This document shows, in pieces, positions 1 through 10,756 of a stretch of DNA of 64,000 nt. The translations under genes were made by a program, and so were the position numbers. Within the stretch, counting starts at the first letter, position 1; the number at the start of each line of letters is the position of its first letter. Source of the stretch: Schistocerca nitens (taxonomy: Eukaryota > Arthropoda > Insecta > Orthoptera > Acrididae); the NCBI RefSeq assembly GCF_023898315.1, contig NC_064614.1, positions 495,644,109-495,708,108 of the forward strand, in the 5' to 3' direction. Below the pieces are notes generated by a model, which was not told the DNA's origin, ran no database searches, and worked only from the letters and a program-made list of their open reading frames with translations.

Positions 1-800
1 GAAAAATATTATAAATTTAGATAACAGAATAATAGTTCTACCCCTAAATACCTCACGGTTATTCTCGATAGGATCCTGACATGGTGACCGCGTCAGAATG
101 AAGGTCGCAGCACGGAATAACATCGTAAAAATACTCCAGTGCACAAGTTGGGGGCTAGCCTGTATGTACTTCGGACGTCGGCTCTAGCCTTGTGCAACTC
201 GGTAGGACAATACGTGTTCCCTGTGTCTTACCAATCCTGCCACTCCAGACAGGTTTATGCTGATCTTCACCAAACCTGCTGCCACGCAACAGGATGCTTG
301 ACGCCATCCCCAATCGAGAAGGTCCAAATTCTGGCCGGAATAGCTCCATCCAATATCAGGCGGATAGTAAAAGTGAAATCCGAAAGGAGCACATTCAGCT
401 CTGTTGACAGACACCCACACACTCCATGGGCAAGAACCTGTTGCTCGTTGTCTTCACAGCAGGAAAAGCTGCATGTCAAGTACGTCCCCCTTAGTGAAGT
501 CAAAGGTAGAGGTTTCAACGTTGACAGGAAAGAGCTAAAAGTAATTGAACGCCACCACAATAGGAGCTACCCTCAGGAAACAGCCTGTTATGGACAACAT
601 GAAGATCACTTAATCGTTTTCGCATGGGCGTTGGCCGAAGTAAAACTGCCATGTTAAAATGGGGACTCTGCGTTAACCAAGATGTGTCCTACGCGTGTAG
701 TATTGAACAGATGATGATTCATTTCCTTCCTTCACTGCCCTGTTAACACCTTCTCCCCCAGGCATTTAAATAATTGTCATCGACGCGCTGTCATTTTAAA
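1..800 (+). pseudogene. non-LTR retrotransposon RT, C-terminal relic
   Basis: The window opens inside the C-terminal part of a LINE polyprotein. Reading shifts frame near 135. Before it come pieces such as KYLTVILDRILT and ARNNIV. After it, positions 139-430 read LRTSALALC, QTCCHATGCL and LAGIAPSNIRR, which resemble the thumb and connection region of insect CR1/RTE-type reverse transcriptases ahead of the RNase H-like or zinc-knuckle tail. A weak tail (AMLKWGLCV) can be followed to about 790. The catalytic palm lies outside the window, so the clade cannot be fixed. Frame changes and stops show it is dead. The family assignment comes from remembered motifs and is fairly secure; the right boundary is uncertain. 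Confidence 0.6.
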
Positions 801-815
801 ACCATCGTAAGCTCT

Positions 816-1075
816 CAGTTATATGATGGAAGATGCCTTTATTGTAATGTATTACATTACTGTCCGGTTTCGGTCTTTGCCCATTTTCAAATAATATAGC
901 CTTCGTGATGTATATTTCAATCTGAAAACCATTTCCGTGCTGTGTGGGGACACAAAATTCCAATAAAGGCATCTTGCATAATAAAACTGACAGCCTACAC
1001 TGGTTTTTAAAATGATGTAATCTTGTAGCAGTTTCACAGAAGGGATGTGACAGATCACTTCTGATCACTCCCGTT
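816..1075. repeat. unclassified repeat with 15-bp inverted repeat and degenerate hammerhead-like motif
   Basis: Positions 830-844 and 961-975 are perfect 15-bp reverse complements (AAGATGCCTTTATTG). Between them, on the minus strand at about 868-895, lies a TTGAAAATGG...GACCGAAACC motif. It resembles the CTGANGAT-hairpin-GAAAC motif seen elsewhere in this window but has lost the core consensus. It is probably the end of an old retroelement. Confidence 0.4.
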
Positions 1076-1739
1076 CCCTCAGTCCAGTCATCAAGTCTTT
1101 GTTGTGATAATATAAACGTTGTATCTGCATTTCTTTATCAGAACTCTCTCATGTGTAAATGCTAAGAAGAATACGGCAGTTTACGGCAGTTTATGTTACC
1201 AACCCGATAATGGTTGTTGAGTTAACCAAAACAACTTTCTTGATCTGTAAAAAATATCTGCGACTCGACTCGTTATTTGGTGTTTCTTCGGGGATGACAT
1301 TCAGGTCCTGGTTTTTAAAGTATCAGTGAAGATATTAATTCACAGTATAACGACATCGTGGCTAATTCCTAGATTCAATATTTAAAACAACTGACTTCGT
1401 GTTTTCAACATTTTGATCTTCGCTAATGAGAGACTGAATTATTTCTGCGTAATAAACGCTGTTTGCAAGCTGACGAGAGCGAATTTCGTTTCGCTCCCAT
1501 ATTTCGTTAATAGTCACAAGATTAAATAAAAAGAACGTACATGATACACAATTAGTTCTCAGTATTGAGAACAAAAGTGGAACTTTGATGAAATGGCTAT
1601 TATACCCCCTTTCCAAACCAACGCTGCTGTGCTTATAGCCAATCAAAGAATATCTAGTTCTATGGTGCGTAATACCAACGATACTTTTTAGAGCACGGAA
1701 GTCTCGATAGTTCCAAAAGCAACAAATAAACAAATTATA
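976..1739. other. unassigned AT-rich DNA
   Basis: The open frames are short and show no recognisable domain. The right part, from about 1740, passes into the 3' untranslated end of the minus-strand LINE. Confidence 0.5.
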
Positions 1740-2745
1740 TTTTATTTATTTTACACGTCTAGTTCCGTAAGACCAAACTGAGGACCAAATCTCCAAGGTC
1801 ATGGAACGTGTCAGTACATGAAATTGCAACATAAAAGTAATAGCAGATAAAATAAAATCTATGAAACCAAAAAAAAACAAGCCATAAGTTTATGTAAATG
1901 CAATAAACAATATAACATAGCAATCAGCTTAATTTTTCAATAAACTTTCCGACAGAATACAGTGACCCATGAGGAAACTCTTCAGTTTCGATTTGAAAGC
2001 ACGTGGATTACTGCTAAGAATTTTGAATTCTTGGGGTAGCTTATTGGAAATGGATGCAGCAGTATAGCACACACCTTTCTCAAGAGTCTTGCATGCGATC
2101 CAAATGCAAATTGGATTTCTGCTTAGTATTAATTGAGTGAAAGCTGCTAATTCTTTATAATAAACTGATGTTGTGAACAAGAAACGACAGTAAAGGATAT
2201 GTATATTGAGAGGCCAATTTCAGAATACCCTGACTAGTGAACAGGGGGTCGACAAGAGGTTCGCGAAATTACATAATTTATTTCCCGCACTGCCCGTTTT
2301 TTGAGCCAAAAATATGCTTTGAGAATGGGAAGAGTTACGTCAAGGTACAGTACCATACGACGTAACCGAACGAAAGCAAAGTAGACTATTTTTCGTGTCG
2401 AATTATCGCTTACTTCAGATACCGTTCGAATAGTAAAAACGGCAGCATTAAGTCTTTGAACAAGGTCCTGAACGAGGGCTTTCCACGTCAGTTTACTATC
2501 TATCTGAACACTTAGAAATCTGAACTTTCAGTTTCACTAACCATATGCTCATTCTGTGAAATTAAAACGACAGGTTTTGCTGAATTGTGTGTTAGAAACT
2601 GTCAAAATTGAATCTTACTGTGATATTTAGCGTTAGTTTATTTTCTACATGCCATGAACTTATGTCATGAACTGCACTGTTTGAAACAGAGCCAATGTTG
2701 CACACAACATCATTTACTACCAACCTAGTACATATTTTTTCTGTA
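1740..2745 (-). pseudogene. Jockey/I-like LINE reverse transcriptase, C-terminal half
   Basis: Reading the minus strand from about 2720 gives, through several frame changes, NDVVCNIGSVSNSAVHD, SWHVENKLTLN, FLSVQIDSKLTWK, AVFTIRTVSEVSDN, KRAVREINY and finally NKLPQEFKILS...LKSFLMG before a stop near 1929. These are the regions downstream of the YxDD motif in Jockey/I-type insect RTs: the N-KL-LN block, the FLG-like block, the thumb, and the conserved LK-FL C-terminus. The palm and endonuclease are absent, so the copy is 5'-truncated. The stretch down to about 1740 is probably the 3' UTR. At least three frameshifts are visible. The order and spacing of blocks make the family call good; the clade is tentative. 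Confidence 0.65.
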
Positions 2746-3411
2746 TGCTTGAGTTAACATTTACCAAGAAAACATGACTCTGGATATAAACAAAATTCGT
2801 AAAAATAAAACATTATGTACTGTTGAACTTAGTTTTAAACGGAATATTCGTGACCAGATATTGCAAAATTCTGAATATGCACCAAATAATCTAAATAAAC
2901 AAATGGAAACTATAGGACAGTTAACTACCTTAAAATCAAAGATAAAAATGAATTGACAAAATGTTGAAAAAAAACATGAAAAAGAGTGAAACTTTAAATA
3001 AATGGTGCCATTCAATACATCGACCCCATAGACTCCCTTTAAGAAACATCAGGTTTGTAGTTTTTGGTAGAATATAGCTGAAAAAAATGAAATCGTAAAT
3101 TTTGTCAATCAGGTTAGGAATCGTAATCTAGTGTTGAACAAAGGTCTCTGGGTTACAGATTCGTTATACACTAAAAGACTTGTCTCGTAACAAGGCACTG
3201 GAGTAAACGACATTTCCTCAGTGTCATCGAAATGACTGGGAAAACCGACCATGAAAAACCGGTTTCATCGTACGTGTAATATATATGAGGCACACGAAAA
3301 CAAGAACGTAATATTTCCAACAACAAAGAAGGCAGATAATGACAGATGTGAGTACTAGCGAACCATTAGTTCAATAAGTGGTGTTGCTAAGTACTAATTC
3401 TAATTATCTAC
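2746..3411. other. unassigned AT-rich DNA
   Basis: A 60-codon frame (2774-2956, plus) is lysine- and asparagine-rich with no recognised motif and is probably chance in AT-rich sequence. No repeat family is recognised. Confidence 0.4.
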
Positions 3412-3950
3412 AGAAGGATGAAACGACTAGTAGAAGTCGACCTAGGAGAACAGTTTGGACTCGACAGAAATGCAGGAACACCCGACGCAATATCTACCTT
3501 ATGGCTTATATCAGAAAACTTAGAAAATAGATTGGAGAAGGACACAGGCACGCCTCTAGTATTTGTAAATTTAGAAAAGGCTTCTGACAATGTTGACCGG
3601 AGTCCATTCTTTTATATTCCGAAGTCAACAGGGGTGAAATAGAAGGAACGAGTGATTGTACACAATTTGTACAGAAACCAGTCTACAGTAATGACTCGAA
3701 GGGCATCAACAAATGGTACTAGTTGAGAAGGGAGTGAGACACGGCTGTAGTCTATCCCCAAGCTATTCAGTACAAAGACAGAGCAAACAGCAAACAGAAG
3801 TCGAAATAGAAATCTGGAAAATGAGTTACACGACAGGGCGAAGAAATAAAAACTGTGACAACAACAGACTTGGGTGGTCTGATGAATGGAATGAAAAGAG
3901 GTTATAAAATGAACAATAATAAAAGTAAATGAAAGATAATGGGATGTAAT
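3412..3950 (+). pseudogene. RTE-like LINE RT palm fragment
   Basis: The palm of an RTE-type reverse transcriptase can be read in pieces. EQFGLDRNAGTPDAI matches the QFGFR-G-T-DAI block, LVFVNLEKASDNVDR matches F-DLEKAFD (the first catalytic Asp position now reads N), and VRHGCSLSPS matches VRQGCSLSP. In another frame, LMNGMKRGYKMNNNKSK matches the -NGM-..-L-VN--KTK block. The FADD motif is not readable. The copy is truncated at both sides, with stops and frameshifts, and belongs to the same broad family as the elements at 6816-7433, 16476-19405 and 26704-27775. Confidence 0.65.
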
Positions 3951-4260
3951 CCAATAATAATAATAATAATTTCGTGTGGCTCAATGCCCGGATGCGAGTC
4001 TTTCAATTGGACGCAATTACGGAGACTTGCGTGTCCCGTATTGAGGTCAGTTATGCAACCGCAGAAAGAAGGCCAACAGTTTAACGAGGAATCCGAAACA
4101 CACGTCGTTCCTGGCGACTCCTAACATCATTGAGGCTAGTTTAAAGGCAGAGTAAAAGTTTAAGTGACGTGATCAGGATTCGATCCTGCTACGTCTCTGT
4201 TTATAGGGTGTTTGGGGTGAACGCGACTCGAACATCGGCGAGACTTCATATCCGTTGCCT
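3951..4260. repeat. AAT microsatellite joined to a SINE-like segment
   Basis: A short (AAT)n run lies at 3953-3971, directly after the RTE fragment. The following segment shares the GTGTGGCTC...GCGAGTCTTTC...GACTTGCGTGTC layout of the 3' part of tRNA-derived SINEs in reverse orientation. A box-B-like GGATTCGATCCTG lies at about 4176. The assignment is weak because the two halves do not form one clean copy. Confidence 0.35.
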
Positions 4261-4298
4261 ACGGCATTGCCTCATTTCACGATTTTTTTTTTTCCATT

Positions 4299-4440
4299 TT
4301 GTTCGTCATCGTTCACGGCATCTGGTCAAGGCGGACGTCACTTAACACCCCTTGAATTTCATCGTTGAATAATTCATACAGTTTCTTCATTACAATGGGC
4401 CGCCAACCCCTCACCGAACACGTTAAACTACAGTTCCGGC
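4299..4440 (-). repeat. tRNA-derived SINE family C, minus copy
   Basis: The sequence is the reverse complement of a unit with a tRNA-like head (GCCGG.AC.GTAG...GTGTTCGGT), followed by an A-rich run and a GATGAA...GTTCAAG body. The same unit occurs at 24840-24978 (minus) and 5600-5720 (plus). It is diverged and no target duplication was found. Confidence 0.5.
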
Positions 4441-5299
4441 TAACCACGAGACCCCCATGCCCGGCGTATTCAACTCAACGCCGATAACCCTCAGAAAATT
4501 ATAATAGGGAATTTCACGCTAAAAGTAGTAGATCAGTGTTTAGTGTATCGGCAGAAAAATGGCCAACGATTGCCGATGTAAACAGAATTCGAAATGATGA
4601 ATTAAGAAACGCGTGAGATGGACACTCTACAATGTTGTTGAGGCAGACGTGGACGCGTCGGCGATATTTAACACCCCAGACGGCGTCAGGTCTAATGAGT
4701 ATAGTTCCGCTAACGCTCGGATCACCGCATCAACTCTCCATTTTCTGACAAAAGGCCGATCCAGCGCCAGATAGTTTCCCTTACAACTTAGGTTCTCCGT
4801 GCATGTTGGATGCCGCTTCCGGACGCTGATTTCTATCAGCAATTTCTTTTTCAAAATTACATCTGCGGTGATTTTCTGTCCTACGTCCAACCTATCCGCT
4901 GACGTAATCTGCCGTAGACGATGCAGTTCATTCTTATCAAATGTTTTCGCCCTTGTTACTCAAGTTTGATCGTAGTGGTTTTCCAAGAATCGCGGTGCGC
5001 CTTTGGCACATGAAGAGCCGAGCGCCCATCCAACGTCGCAGACATCACGCACCCACAGACGGTCCCCGACTTAAGGCGCTGGTATCGTGGGGACTGCCTA
5101 TTCGGCCCTCGATTGTCAAGAAGTCGGCCAGTAAAACTCAGTCATGTCATACGCCGGAGAATGCCATTTTCGACGCGACAGGCGCGCCCGCTGTCCACCT
5201 CTAATACAATTAACGCGCAGGATCGTGCGGTATTTAAGAAACTGGAGTCGCATTCTGGCGGAGTAGGTTTAATCCCCCTGACAGGCTGTCCAGTTTAAA
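4441..5299. other. unassigned DNA of higher GC content
   Basis: This stretch holds open frames on both strands of up to 87 codons (4627-4890 minus, 4941-5204 plus), none with a recognised motif. A simple reading is an old repeat body or unique intergenic DNA. No tRNA-like head or terminal repeat was found. Confidence 0.4.
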
Positions 5300-5465
5300 G
5301 CTTTTCCTGGTTTCCTGAAACTGTTACAGCCATATGCTAGGACGGTTCCTTTAAAAAAGACGATCCGATTACTTTCCCGCATCCTGGTTCAATATAACTA
5401 GATGCTGAGTCTCTAATGGCCTCGTCGTCTAGAGGCATTAAACTATAATCTGTTTTCCTCATTTC
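5300..5465 (+). repeat. SINE family G, 3' part
   Basis: It contains the body layout TTTCCTGAAAC...GCTAGGACGGTTCCTTT...GAGTCTCTAATGGCCTCGTC...CATTAAACTATAATC. This is shared with the fuller copy at 24105-24325. The tRNA-like head is missing. Confidence 0.45.
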
Positions 5466-5599
5466 TTCTCAACCAGTTGTTCATGTGTATGGTAGAGGGA
5501 TGGAGAGGTGTGACCTACAGCTTCACGAGCACCCACAGTGTCGATGTAACTTATCGCTTCATTCACCTCTGATGTCCGTCCCCGGTAACTGAGTGGACG

Positions 5600-5720
5600 G
5601 TACGGCACGGTAGATCAGCGTGTTCGGTCAGAGAGGCGCTGGCCCTCTGTAATAAAAAAACTGAGTAAAGGAATCAAAGATCAACTTGAACGGATGTCCT
5701 ATAACGTCGGCTCAGATCAA
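5600..5720 (+). repeat. SINE family C, plus copy
   Basis: A tRNA-like head GGCACGGTAGATCAGCGTG is followed by GTTCGGTCAGAG, then CTCTGTAATAAAAAAACTGAG and a short body with GATCAAC...GGATGTC. Family C copies at 4299-4440 and 24840-24978 are on the opposite strand. Confidence 0.55.
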
Positions 5721-5729
5721 ACGCACCGA

Positions 5730-5965
5730 CCATTACCGAAAAAAAAGTGGTCAGCGCGACAGAATGTCAATCCTAAGGACCCGGGTTCGATCCAACCTGG
5801 GCCGGAGATTTTCTCCGCTCAGGGACTGGGTGTTGTTTTGCCCTAATCATCATCATTTCATCCCTATCGACGCGCAAGTCGCCGAAGTGGCGTCAAATCG
5901 AAAGACTTGCACCCGACGAACGGTCTACCCGACGGGAGGCCTTAGTCATACGACATTTTATTTTA
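5730..5965 (+). repeat. tRNA-derived SINE family D, plus copy
   Basis: The head has GTGGTCAGCGCGACAG and box B-like GGGTTCGATCC. The body reads GGAGATTTTCTCCGCTCAGG, GACTGGGTGTTG, a CATCATCATTTC run, then GACGCGCAAGTCGCCGAAG and AAAGACTTGCACC. It aligns with the minus-strand copy at 15032-15265 over its whole length. Confidence 0.7.
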
Positions 5966-6229
5966 TTCACCTCTGATATGATGTATTTATGTGGGAAGCT
6001 CATAAATGACAGAAATAAAATGTTAAGACTGACCGAGTTTTGGAACTTGAAACTTTGGATTTGTAGATTGAAACACACTGATCTACACTATGTGATGTAA
6101 AGTATCCGGACACCTCTGTGTAATTCGTAATTGACCACTAGATGTCATGAGAGGAGGGCCTGGCAATACAAAAGAAGGCAGGGACTATTGTGTTGTCAGT
6201 GCAGAAGCAGGAACAACTGAATCGGCTGG

Positions 6230-7850
6230 TCACGAGAAATCACTGACTTCGAAATTACATTATTCATTGGAAGTTGCCTGAGTAACAGATACATCGTGGA
6301 CATTTCAACCCTTCTAAAGTTGCCCAAGTCCACTCTTGGTGATGTGATTGTGAAGTGGGAATGCGAAGCAACAACCGAAGCTAAACCAAGACCATGCAGA
6401 CCTGATGTACCGACGAGCAGGGAACGGCGAGCACTGCGCCACGGGTTTACAAAAAATCTCATGAAATCGGCGGAAAGAATCACTCGTGAGTTCCGAAGTG
6501 TTGCCAGTAGTCCAGCTAAGACAATCACCGTGCGCAGCGAGATAAAAAAAGAAATGGGGTACTTTTGTCGCGCAGTTCCTGACAAGGCACACATTTTTTT
6601 AGTCAGTGATAAGCGAAGTTGTATAAAGAGCGATGCCAATGGACAGTGGATAACTAGAAGTGAGTGATATGAACTGATGAATCACGATATAGCGTGCAGC
6701 AATTTAATGGGAAGGTTTGGCTTTGGCGTAACCTTCCATAATTTGTAGTGCCATTTGTGAAGTGCGGAGGAGATGGTGTTACGGTACAGGGGTGTTTTCC
6801 TTGTTTAGGTTGTGGTCGACTTCGCCACTTCGTTAGGTCACCACTTCGGCGACTTGCGCGTTGATAGGGATGAAATAACTGATGATGGTCGAAGTAGAGA
6901 GGATATAAAATGTAGACTGGCAATGGCAAGGAAAGCGTTTCTGAAGAAGAGAAATTTGTTAACATCCAGTATTGATTTAAGTGTTAGGAAGTCGTTTCTG
7001 AAAGTATTTGTATGGAGTGTAGCCATGTATGGAAGTGAAACATGGACGATAAACAGTTTAGACAAGAAGAGAATAGAAGCTTTCGAAATGTGGTGCTACA
7101 GAAGAATGCTGAAGATTAGATGGGTAGATCACATAACTAATGAGGAAGTTTTGAATAGGATTGGGGAGAAGAGAAGTTTGTGGCACAACTTGACTAGAAG
7201 AAGGGATCGGTCGGTAGGACATGTTCTGAGGCATCAAGGGATCACCAATTTAGTATTGGAGGGCAGCGTGGAGGGTAAAAATCGTAGAGGGAGACCAAGA
7301 GATGAATACACCAAGCAGATTCAGAAGGATATAGGTTGCAGTAGGTACTGTGAGATGAAGAAGCTTGCACAGGATAGAGTAGCATGGAGAGCTGCATCAA
7401 ACCAGTCTCGGGACTGAAGACCACAACAACAACAGGTTGTGGTATATTCGCTGCACTCAAAAAAATGCTAAATAGCTGAAGGATAGCAACACATTTTACT
7501 GCATTGCGTGCTGCGTACAGCTGAGGAACAGTTTGGCGACGATGATAGTTTATTTTTGCATGAAAATTTACCCTGTCATAAAGGCAGTATCTGTGACGCA
7601 ATGATTTGTGGACACTAACTCTGAAATGGATTCAAATGCCATTGTCCCTACATGAACTCAACTGAATACATTTGGAATGAGTTACAACGTCGATCTCGAT
7701 CTATATCCCAGCGTCCAACATCGTTTCTCTAGTTTTGGCTCATGAGGAAAACTGCGCTGCCATTGCTCCACAGGCTTTCAGACAACTCATTGAAAGTGTT
7801 CATGCCGTCATAAAAGCAATGGATGGACGCACCTCATATTAATGTCCGGA
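6230..7850 (+). pseudogene. Tc1-like transposase, split and decayed
   Basis: The N-terminal part (6296-6660) reads LKLPKSTLGDVIVKWE (second helix-turn-helix), ITREFRSVASSPAKTITVR, and a block ending near NGQWITRS. The DDE part follows with frame changes: TDESRYSVQQFNGKVWLWR-like codons around 6677-6725 include the first catalytic Asp region. After the LINE insertion come EQFGDDD-like and FLHENLPCH-like blocks, LNPIEYIWNEL-like codons and APQAFRQLIESVHAVIKAMDG near the C-terminus. The protein would have excised the element and joined it at TA sites. Many stops and frameshifts make it non-functional. The call rests on block order and the flanking inverted repeats. Confidence 0.75.
6816..7433 (+). 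mobile_element. 5'-truncated RTE LINE with a SINE-D piece at its 5' end
   Basis: It is bounded by the 9-bp duplication AGGTTGTGG (6807-6815 and 7434-7442). The first ~65 bp match the reverse strand of SINE family D (CACTTCGGCGACTTGCGCGT, GGGATGAAAT). From about 6880 the sequence is RTE polyprotein: ITDDGRSREDIKCRLAMARK, MYGSETWTINSLD, EMWCYRRMLKIRWVDHI, GHVLRHQGITNLVLEG, RGRPRDEY. The frame stays open to 7417 and ends in a CAA-rich tail (ACAACAACAAC), typical of RTE microsatellite tails. The open frame across ~180 codons suggests a fairly recent insertion. It lacks endonuclease and palm domains. Confidence 0.8.
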
Positions 7851-7867
7851 CTCTTTGATCAGATAGT

Positions 7868-8756
7868 TAATCTAGCCCTAATTAACATGTATCTAAAGCA
7901 TATTACGGTGGAACTTCTAAACGATAAGGCGGTGGTTGTTCAGAGTACGTCCATTGTTCGATTTGAGATATAAGGCTTCATTTATCCTTCACAATGCTTC
8001 GTGGAAATCCGATTTCAAATTTGAGATAATGACATAAACTTTATGTTTTCCTTCATAAAGCTTCGTGAAAATAATAATTTGAGGAGCGAACTTAAGTGTT
8101 TCATGAAAAGGTATCTCACGCTTAGGCTCACTCCTTCCGTCTATTTTTTGGAAAGTATCAAGTCATTACATTAAATTCCAGGAGCGCAGTAGTAATACGA
8201 GAGAAAATGCAACGCAGAACACCCAATTAAGGCGGCAGAAATGAAGTTACATAAGCTGTACGAGTCAGAGGGCGCACGCGGGTCGCGTCGCTACGGCAAC
8301 GTGTTTGCAGTGTCTCAGATTACTGAAGTGTTGGTGACCGCCGAGATACTTCTGACAGGCAGATCTGATAGCGCGTAGCTGCCGCATAGAGCTGTACTTG
8401 CAAAGAAAGGGTTGGATCCAGTTCGAGGCTTCTTAGAGGTACACAAGCTCAGTGTGTTAGCTACCGGCAGCTGCAGGCAAACGTCGGTTACTGACTTCCA
8501 AAACAAAATTTTTTCGTATCAATTTTTTGATCGTGTGTATTTATGAACTGTGCTACTCTCCGCCAAAACTGAGAAGAGTGACAGAAAAATAATTCAAACA
8601 GACTGAAATGTGAAAAGAGTGACAATTTAGTATGTTGTTGTATCTCCTTGTAATGAGACTGAGCTGTTCGTGTGAAAATGTTTGATTCTAAAATTGTTTA
8701 GATTAATTTAAAGTTGCATTTTCTCGTTGAGGTCTATAGTTGAGCCACTGCACGTG
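7868..8756. other. unassigned DNA
   Basis: No coding block, SINE head or terminal repeat was recognised. Two similar short stretches (ATAAACTTTATGTTTTCCTTC near 8034 and TTCATTTATCCTTCACAATG near 7978, each followed by CTTCGTGAAA- or CTTCGTGGAAA-type sequence) hint at an old duplication. Confidence 0.4.
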
Positions 8757-8840
8757 TTTGGATAGTTCATGTGGTAAGAGCACTGCCAGATAAAGGTAGT
8801 CCGAGCCCGGTATACAGTTTTAACCTATCAGGATATTTAA
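8757..8840 (+). repeat. degenerate tRNA-derived family B fragment
   Basis: The order GGATAGTTCATGTGGTAAGAGCA, CACTGCC, AAAGGTAGTCCGAG, ACAGTTTTAACCTATCAGGA follows the tRNA-like head and start of the body of family B (see 10241-10654). It is much diverged. Confidence 0.45.
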
Positions 8841-9765
8841 CAACAATATCATTTTTTAAGGGAGTAGCGACCTTAGATAAGGCGTAGTAGTCGAAGTGCT
8901 ACCTACTGTTTCTGATGCTAGACACAGAAGTTAACTTCACAATGCTTCATAGTCATGCAGTCAGCGCTACCAAGGCCCAAACTGGTCCGACTGAGATACA
9001 CCACAATTTTTCAGTAGTTTGGAATTGTGTGCAGTCATCGCCTCGAAAACTAGTCGCCTATTAAGGCTGCCCTTGAAAACAAAAATTCCTAGCCCGCCAG
9101 TGTGTCAGCGGTAACTATACGAGGTACGTAAAAAATATTACAAGAATGAAAAGAAGAAAAAAGATATCAGGTCAGTCGACGTTCACTAGGTTAAATTTTC
9201 AGAGGTTTACACTTCTAATTAAAAGGAGAGGAACATAGCGCCATAGTCTCTCACCTACGTGAAAAAATTTCCGATTACACACACTCGCAGTTAAGTGGTT
9301 ATGCTTCGGAAAACAAGACGGGTTTCCGATCGTCGTTTACAGAGCGACAGTTTTTTAGAAGGAGATTAATTTACCGAGCTTAATTTTATTTAAACGGAGA
9401 TATACTACGGAATGTTATGCACGGCGAATGTGATTTAAGTTTAAACTACGTCTGCGATGAATGAGGTTACCACCTCCAAATACGACATTAATCAGCACTC
9501 CAGGCGGAGCAGCAAAGGGGAAATCTGATTCGCAGAATTCAGCTATTGAGTCCCGCAGTGTGACAGGAAAGCAAATAGCTACTCGGGCATACGCAGTTTG
9601 CGTGACTGCGGTGCGTTAAAGTGTTATATCGTCAGGCCACGTGATCGCAGTTGGCTCATGCATAAATCACGCAGGGACTTAATACCGGTCTGCTGACGCC
9701 GATTACAGGCAGGGTAGTAAAGTCTTTCTCGAATGACCTTTCCACACTGGAATGATGACTTTTAT
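8841..9765. other. unassigned DNA
   Basis: AT-rich sequence with no recognised coding or repeat signature. Confidence 0.4.
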
Positions 9766-10148
9766 ACTGATCAGCCAGGACATTATGACCACCTACCAAA
9801 TAGCCTCGATGTCCATCTTTGGCACGGATAACAGTGGCGAAGCGTCGTGGCAAGGAAGCAATGTGGCCATTGTAGGTCGGTGGAGGGAACTGGCATCACA
9901 TCTGCACACACGAGTCATCTAATTCCCGTAAATTCCGGGAAGGAGGGCGATGTGCTCTGACGCCACGTTCAGTCACATCCCATATGTGTTCGATCGGGTT
10001 CATATCTGCCGAATTGGGGGAGGGGGGGGGTGCAGCGCATCGATTGGAACTCGCCAATGTGTATCTCGAACCACTCCTTCACACTCCTGACTTGTGACAT
10101 GGCGCATTATCTTTCTGAAGAACCCCCCTTGCATCGGTAAACATGATC

Positions 10149-10756
10149 GTCTGGTTCTAGGCGCTACAGTCCGGAACCGCGCGACCGCTACGGTCGCACG
10201 TTCGAATCCTGCCTCGGGCATGGATGTGTGTGATGTCCTTAGGGGCGTGAGTCGTGCTTGGGTAGCTCAGTTGGTACAGCACTTACCCGCGAAAGGCAAA
10301 GGTCCTGAGTTCGAGTCTCGGTGCGGCACGCAGTTTTAATGTCAGGAAGTTTCATATCAGCGCACACTCCGCTGAAGAGTGAAAATCTCATTCTGGAAAC
10401 ATCCCCTAGGCTGTGGCTAAGCCATGTCTCCGCAATATCCTTTCTTTCAGGAGTGCTAGTTCTGCTTGGTTCGCAGGAGAGCTTCTGTAAAGTTTGGAAG
10501 GTAGGAGACGAGGTACTGGCGGAAGTAAATCTGTGAGGACGGGGCGTGAGTCGTGCTTGGGTAGCTCAGTTGGTAGAGCACTTGCCCGCGAAAGGCAAAG
10601 GTCCCGAGTTCGAGTCTCGGTCCGGCACACAGTTTTAATCTGCCAGGAAGTTTCGTCCTTCGGTTAGTTAGTTTTAAGTAGTTCTAAGTTCTAGGGGACT
10701 GATGACCTCAGATGTTAAGTCCCACAGTGCTCAGAGCCATGTGAACCATTTTTGGA
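10149..10756 (+). repeat. SINE family A, split by family B insertion
   Basis: The 5' half (10149-10240) carries GGTTCTAGGCGCTACAGTC, the variable-arm-like GCGACCGCTACGGTCGC and box B GTTCGAATCC, ending at GATGTCCTT. The 3' half (10661-10756) has GTTAGTTAGTTTTAAGTAG, GGGGACTGATGACC and CAGAGCCATGTGAACCA. The split carries the 6-bp duplication GTCCTT at 10235-10240 and 10655-10660. Confidence 0.75.
10241..10654 (+). repeat. family B: two tRNA-like units in tandem
   Basis: Two tRNA-like heads (GGGTAGCTCAGTTGGTA.AGC...GAAAGGCAAAGGTCC.GAGTTCGAGTCTCGG) begin near 10258 and 10558, about 300 bp apart in the same orientation. Each is followed by CAGTTTTAAT(CTGC)CAGGAAGTTTC. The first continues through CAGCGCACACTCCGCTG and a ~170 bp body. 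The formal anticodon loop is CGCGAAA. The A and B boxes could in principle direct RNA polymerase III transcription. Confidence 0.7.

Larger units (their letters stand above)
6086..7867 (+). mobile_element. Tc1-like DNA transposon interrupted by a LINE chimera
   Basis: The left end CACTATGTGAT...AGTATCCGGACACC (from 6086, after a TA) matches the inverted right end AATGTCCGGACTCTTTGATC near 7842-7861, giving Tc1-type terminal inverted repeats. Removing the insertion 6816-7433 and one copy of its 9-bp duplication rejoins the transposase frame blocks. Net element length is about 1.15 kb, short for Tc1 but consistent with decay. Confidence 0.75.

Noticed and set aside
139-657. 172-codon open frame as a possible host gene
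   Set aside because: Its first ~100 residues follow the LINE RT C-terminal layout, and the upstream sequence continues the same family in another frame.
10258-10330. Functional tRNA gene
   Set aside because: The unit is repeated in tandem and in other family B copies with the same 3' tail, so it is a tRNA-derived repeat head.
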